Shown here: positions 60,771-64,000 of the stretch, in pieces
Layout: each line of letters begins with the position of its first letter
Numbering within the stretch: position 1 is the stretch's first letter
NCBI GenBank assembly: GCA_024220505.1
Contig: JAKZZE010000013.1
Location: 186,001 to 250,000, forward strand
Direction of reading: 5' to 3'
Length of the DNA: 64,000 nucleotides
From: Rhizopus arrhizus
Taxonomy: Eukaryota; Mucoromycota; Mucoromycetes; Mucorales; Rhizopodaceae
Program-made: the position numbers and the translations under genes
Notes under the pieces: generated by a model
Seen by the model: only the letters and a program-made list of their open reading frames with translations
What the model was told of the DNA's origin: nothing
Databases searched by the model: none

Positions 60771-63553
60771 ATGTTGTCGATCAAAGAGAATCCTTTTCCG
60801 CCAACTTATTCTAATGGAGAGTTTACAATATCAACTCCTTTATTTTGGACGCCTACTTTATTATCTCTTTTCATAGTAATCGTTGGATTCATTCGTTATT
60901 TAAACATAAAGCAATTTCCATGGCAAGATATTTCAAGTTCTTTTGTTCCAAGAGAAAAAAGATTGTCACCGTTATCTAAACTGATCGTCATAATGGCATG
61001 TCTTATCACAATCTCTTTCTTGTTTGATGCCGTTGTAATTGTGCTTCGAGTAGTAGTCGATGCCGAAAACTTGCCAGTCATGCTTCTCTATTATACAGCT
61101 CTATCTTGGGTTGCATGGGTTGTATCTTTGGTTTGTTTAATAGATGAATCACACAAGTTTTCAAAATGGTATTGGCTCCAATATTTATTCTTTGCCTTAG
61201 CTGCCATTGCAGAGACTATTATTGGTTGGTTTTGGACGATGGGCTTTTACAAGCCTGAACCAGGTAAAGAATAACTTTAATAAATAATGTATTATATGCA
61301 TATTGACGTTTATTATTTATAGGTACTAGCTTCAATATATATGATCACATATTACTTGGAATCTTCATCACCCGTTACACACTCGAGCTTTTCTCCTTCA
61401 TTTTCTCCATTATTCAATTATTATACACAAAACGTCATATCCCAGCTGCTGAACCACTTTTATCCTCTCAATCCAACTATGGAACGATTGCTCAAGATTT
61501 ATCAACCAGCAAGCAATCAAAAAAAGAGAATGAAGGATTTTGGAACAAGCTTGTACGTGTATTGCCTTTCATATGGCCTCATAACAATTTTAAATTACAA
61601 CAACTCGTCTTTTTATGCTTCTTCCTCATGTTACTCGGCTTGGTCATCAACGTATTCACTCCGCTTCAGATAGGTTATGTTGTTGATCAATTCAATCGAG
61701 ATCCTCAAACTTTCGCTTGGGTAGCTGTCTGTGCCTATGTTGGTTTCAAGTTTTTGCAGGGCAGTTCTGGTCTCATTCAGGCATTGCAGAACTACTTGTG
61801 GATTCCTGTTGGACAGTATACGACTCGTGAAATCTCTGTTAAATTATTTGCTCATTTACACAGCCTATCACTTCACTTTCACATCAATCGGAAGACAGGA
61901 GAAGTGCTTCGCGTAGTGGATCGAGGCACAAATAGTATTGTACAACTGTTATCTCAAATCGTTTTCCAAATATTCCCAGCTTTGGCCAACATTTTGGTTG
62001 CAGTCGTCGTCTTTTCTATTCAATTTTCTGTCTCATTTGGTGTAATTGTGTTTGTAACTATGGCACTTTATTTGTACACTACCATTACCTTGACTGAGTG
62101 GAGGACATCTTTCCGGCGTAAGATGAACGAGCTTGATAACTTTGCTCGTTCGAAGGCGGTGGATTCTTTATTAAACTTTGAAACTGTCAAGTATTACAAT
62201 GCAGAATCATTTGAAGTTAATAGATATGATCAAGCTATTGGTGAATACCAAAAGGCTGACTACAAAAACTCTGCTTCTTTGAATGTCTTGAATCTTGCCC
62301 AAAATGCAGTCATTACAGGTGGTCTTCTTGCAGGATCACTTTTATTTGCCTATGAAGTTTCTCAAGGTCGTTTAACTGCAGGTAACTTTGTTACATTCAA
62401 CGTATACATGATGCAACTCTATACACCTCTTCATTGGTTTGGTACTTATTATCGTATGATTCAGCAGAACTTCATCGATATGGAAAAAATGTTTGATCTT
62501 TTTGACGAAGAAGAGACTGTAAAAGATATTGAAGATGCTGGAGAACTCACTGTGACTGAAGGACATGTTGTTTTTGACAATGTTTGTTTCTCATACGATC
62601 AGCGTCAAACTGCATTAAACAACATCTCCTTCTCTATTCCCAAGGGCGCTACAGTAGCGCTTGTGGGTCCCTCTGGTGGTGGTAAATCCACTATCCTTCG
62701 CTTACTCTTCCGTTTCTATGATCCTGATACAGGAAACATTTACATTGATGGCCAAGATATTGCCAAAGTGAAGCAAACATCCTTGCGTAAGAACATTGGC
62801 GTTGTACCTCAGGATACTGTCTTATTTAATGACACCATCATGTACAATATTCGATATGGTGATGTGAATGCATCTGATGAAGACGTTCAAAATGCAGCCA
62901 AGGCTGCACAGATTCATGACAAGATTCTCACCTTCCCTGATGGCTATGAGACAAAGGTAGGTGAACGCGGGCTTCGTCTTAGTGGTGGTGAAAAGCAGCG
63001 TGTAGCCATTGCTAGAACCATCTTAAAAAATCCATCCATTATTTTATTGGATGAAGCAACAAGCGCATTAGATACAACTACTGAACGTAATATTCAAGAA
63101 GCCCTAGCAGCGATGACCAAAGACCGTACTACGCTTGTGATAGCCCACCGTTTGTCAACTATTGTCAATGCGGATTTGATTTTGGTGATTAAGGACGGTC
63201 GAGTGGTAGAATTTGGTAGTCATGAAGAATTGATCCAGGGCGCGCTGGCAAATAAGATTGAGGGTGTTTATTATGAAATGTGGCAAAAGCAATTAGATGA
63301 TCCTACAAGTGAGGCTTTGACCTCTGCTCCTGAAGATGTTCTGGTGGAAGAGCCCTCTGAAATTTTACAAATCCCCAAAGTACAAGAATCTGTACAACAA
63401 GAGGCTGCTAAATCCACTGAGGGAGAAGAGGAAGAAGAGGAAGATGAAAAGAAGAATGAGGACTCCAGAGACACACAAACAACACCCAACCAAAAGACAA
63501 CATCTAACAAGCGTAAAAAAAACAAAAGAAAGAGAACTAAAAGCAAAAAATAA
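60771..63553 (+). CDS. HMT1/ABCB6-type half ABC transporter
   Basis: Members move phytochelatin-metal complexes, glutathione conjugates or porphyrins across vacuolar, endosomal or mitochondrial membranes. Two exons, 60771-61263 and 61323-63553; 2724 nt, 907 aa. The start is the ATG at 60771; the frame upstream lacks another ATG. An N-terminal TMD0 of about five membrane segments (residues 1-215) precedes the ABC membrane domain, which begins KLVRVLPFIWPHNN (about 245-540). The nucleotide-binding domain has Walker A GPSGGGKST, Q-loop VVPQDTVLFND, signature LSGGEKQR, Walker B IILLDEATSALD and H-loop AHRLS. A Glu- then Lys-rich tail closes the protein. TMD0 separates it from ATM1, which lacks it. 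Substrate and membrane are not shown by sequence. Confidence 0.92.
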
Positions 63554-63943
63554 GTTAAATATTTATACTTGTTAAATAAAAAATCATGAAATGTTCATAC
63601 AATTATTTTGAGAATCATAAAGTCCCTTTGTTAAAAAAAATCTACGCATTATTATTTTTGAGTTTAGTGCAACATGAGAAAAAGAGAAGAAAAGAAAAGA
63701 ATTATAATAAAGCATCCTCCAACGTCCTACGATTTACTAATACTATACTTGACTATTTTAGTTGTATACTATGCTCTGACACTCTCAAACTCAAGGTATT
63801 CTCATGATTTTTCTCACTATTGTCTTGTATAAATTTCATCCTTTCCTTTAATACCTCTTTCTCCGTCATTTGACTATGACTCACGATTGATGAAATCTAT
63901 TTCCAAGCAAGAAATGGAATATAGAGCTTTAATTATATAGTAT
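63554..63943. other. Downstream of the ABC transporter
   Basis: Short open frames occur on both strands. A minus-strand frame from ATG 63870 to TAG near 63760 (MTEKEVLKERMKFIQDNSE...) could be the last exon of a gene that starts beyond the window, but no splice link is convincing. Confidence 0.35.
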
Positions 63944-64000
63944 TTATTTTAGCTCTTTTTTAACCATTTCAATAGTATCATAACTAACATCATACCTGGG
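63944..64000 (-). CDS. Possible 3' end of a gene cut by the window edge
   Basis: The last 57 bases read on the minus strand as PRYDVSYDTIEMVKKELK followed by TAA. It is compatible with a gene end but too short to identify. Confidence 0.2.
   Translation of the reverse strand, partial: PRYDVSYDTIEMVKKELK

Overview
The window looks like nuclear DNA of an early-diverging fungus, most likely Mucoromycota and probably Mucorales. The evidence is an AT-rich base composition with many homopolymer runs, genes split by many 40-70 bp GT-AG introns, fungal-specific families (NST1, DEF1, GPC1, POM33/TTS1, SNF2/RSC-type ATPase, HMT1-type ABC transporter) and a Fanzor-type nuclease relic. No rRNA, tRNA, CRISPR or bacterial operon structure was seen. 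Gene models were built by hand from splice signals, reading phase and family knowledge. Most close exactly to a multiple of three, and several match the family length (PP2A 309 aa, PUP3 204 aa).

Layout. 0.9-19.5 kb is gene-dense: RasGEF (-), NST1 (+), DEF1 (-), ethanolamine/choline kinase (-), GPC1 acyltransferase (-), a small tail-anchored protein (+) and a divergent mitochondrial HIBCH-like protein (-). 19.5-28 kb is nearly empty apart from a four-finger C2H2 factor (+). 28-35 kb holds POM33/TTS1 (+), a 54-bp inverted-repeat pair, an M1 aminopeptidase (-) and the complex I 51-kDa subunit (-). 35-50 kb is the decayed accessory zone: a doubtful membrane-protein gene, a GH17 glucanase (+), a Tc1/mariner element with perfect 88-bp inverted repeats but a dead transposase, a Fanzor relic beside it, a bHLH factor (-), a 5'-truncated LINE-like reverse transcriptase relic (-), and a 93-bp MITE-like hairpin. 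51-64 kb is gene-dense again: PP2A catalytic subunit (-), a compact QLQ-HSA-SNF2-bromodomain ATPase (+), proteasome beta3 PUP3 (-), a DsbA-like thioredoxin-fold protein (+) and an HMT1/ABCB6-type ABC transporter (+).

Functional links are modest. The ethanolamine/choline kinase and GPC1 are adjacent and both act in phospholipid head-group metabolism. NST1, DEF1, the SNF2-type ATPase, bHLH and C2H2 proteins are regulatory or chromatin genes; NUO51 and the HIBCH-like protein are mitochondrial.

The strongest unusual signals are: a 3-nt micro-exon in the complex I 51-kDa gene that restores a conserved alanine; a PUP3 gene with an ATG-only first coding exon, a GC-AG intron and a two-codon last exon; and the Fanzor relic beside a Tc1 element with perfect inverted repeats.
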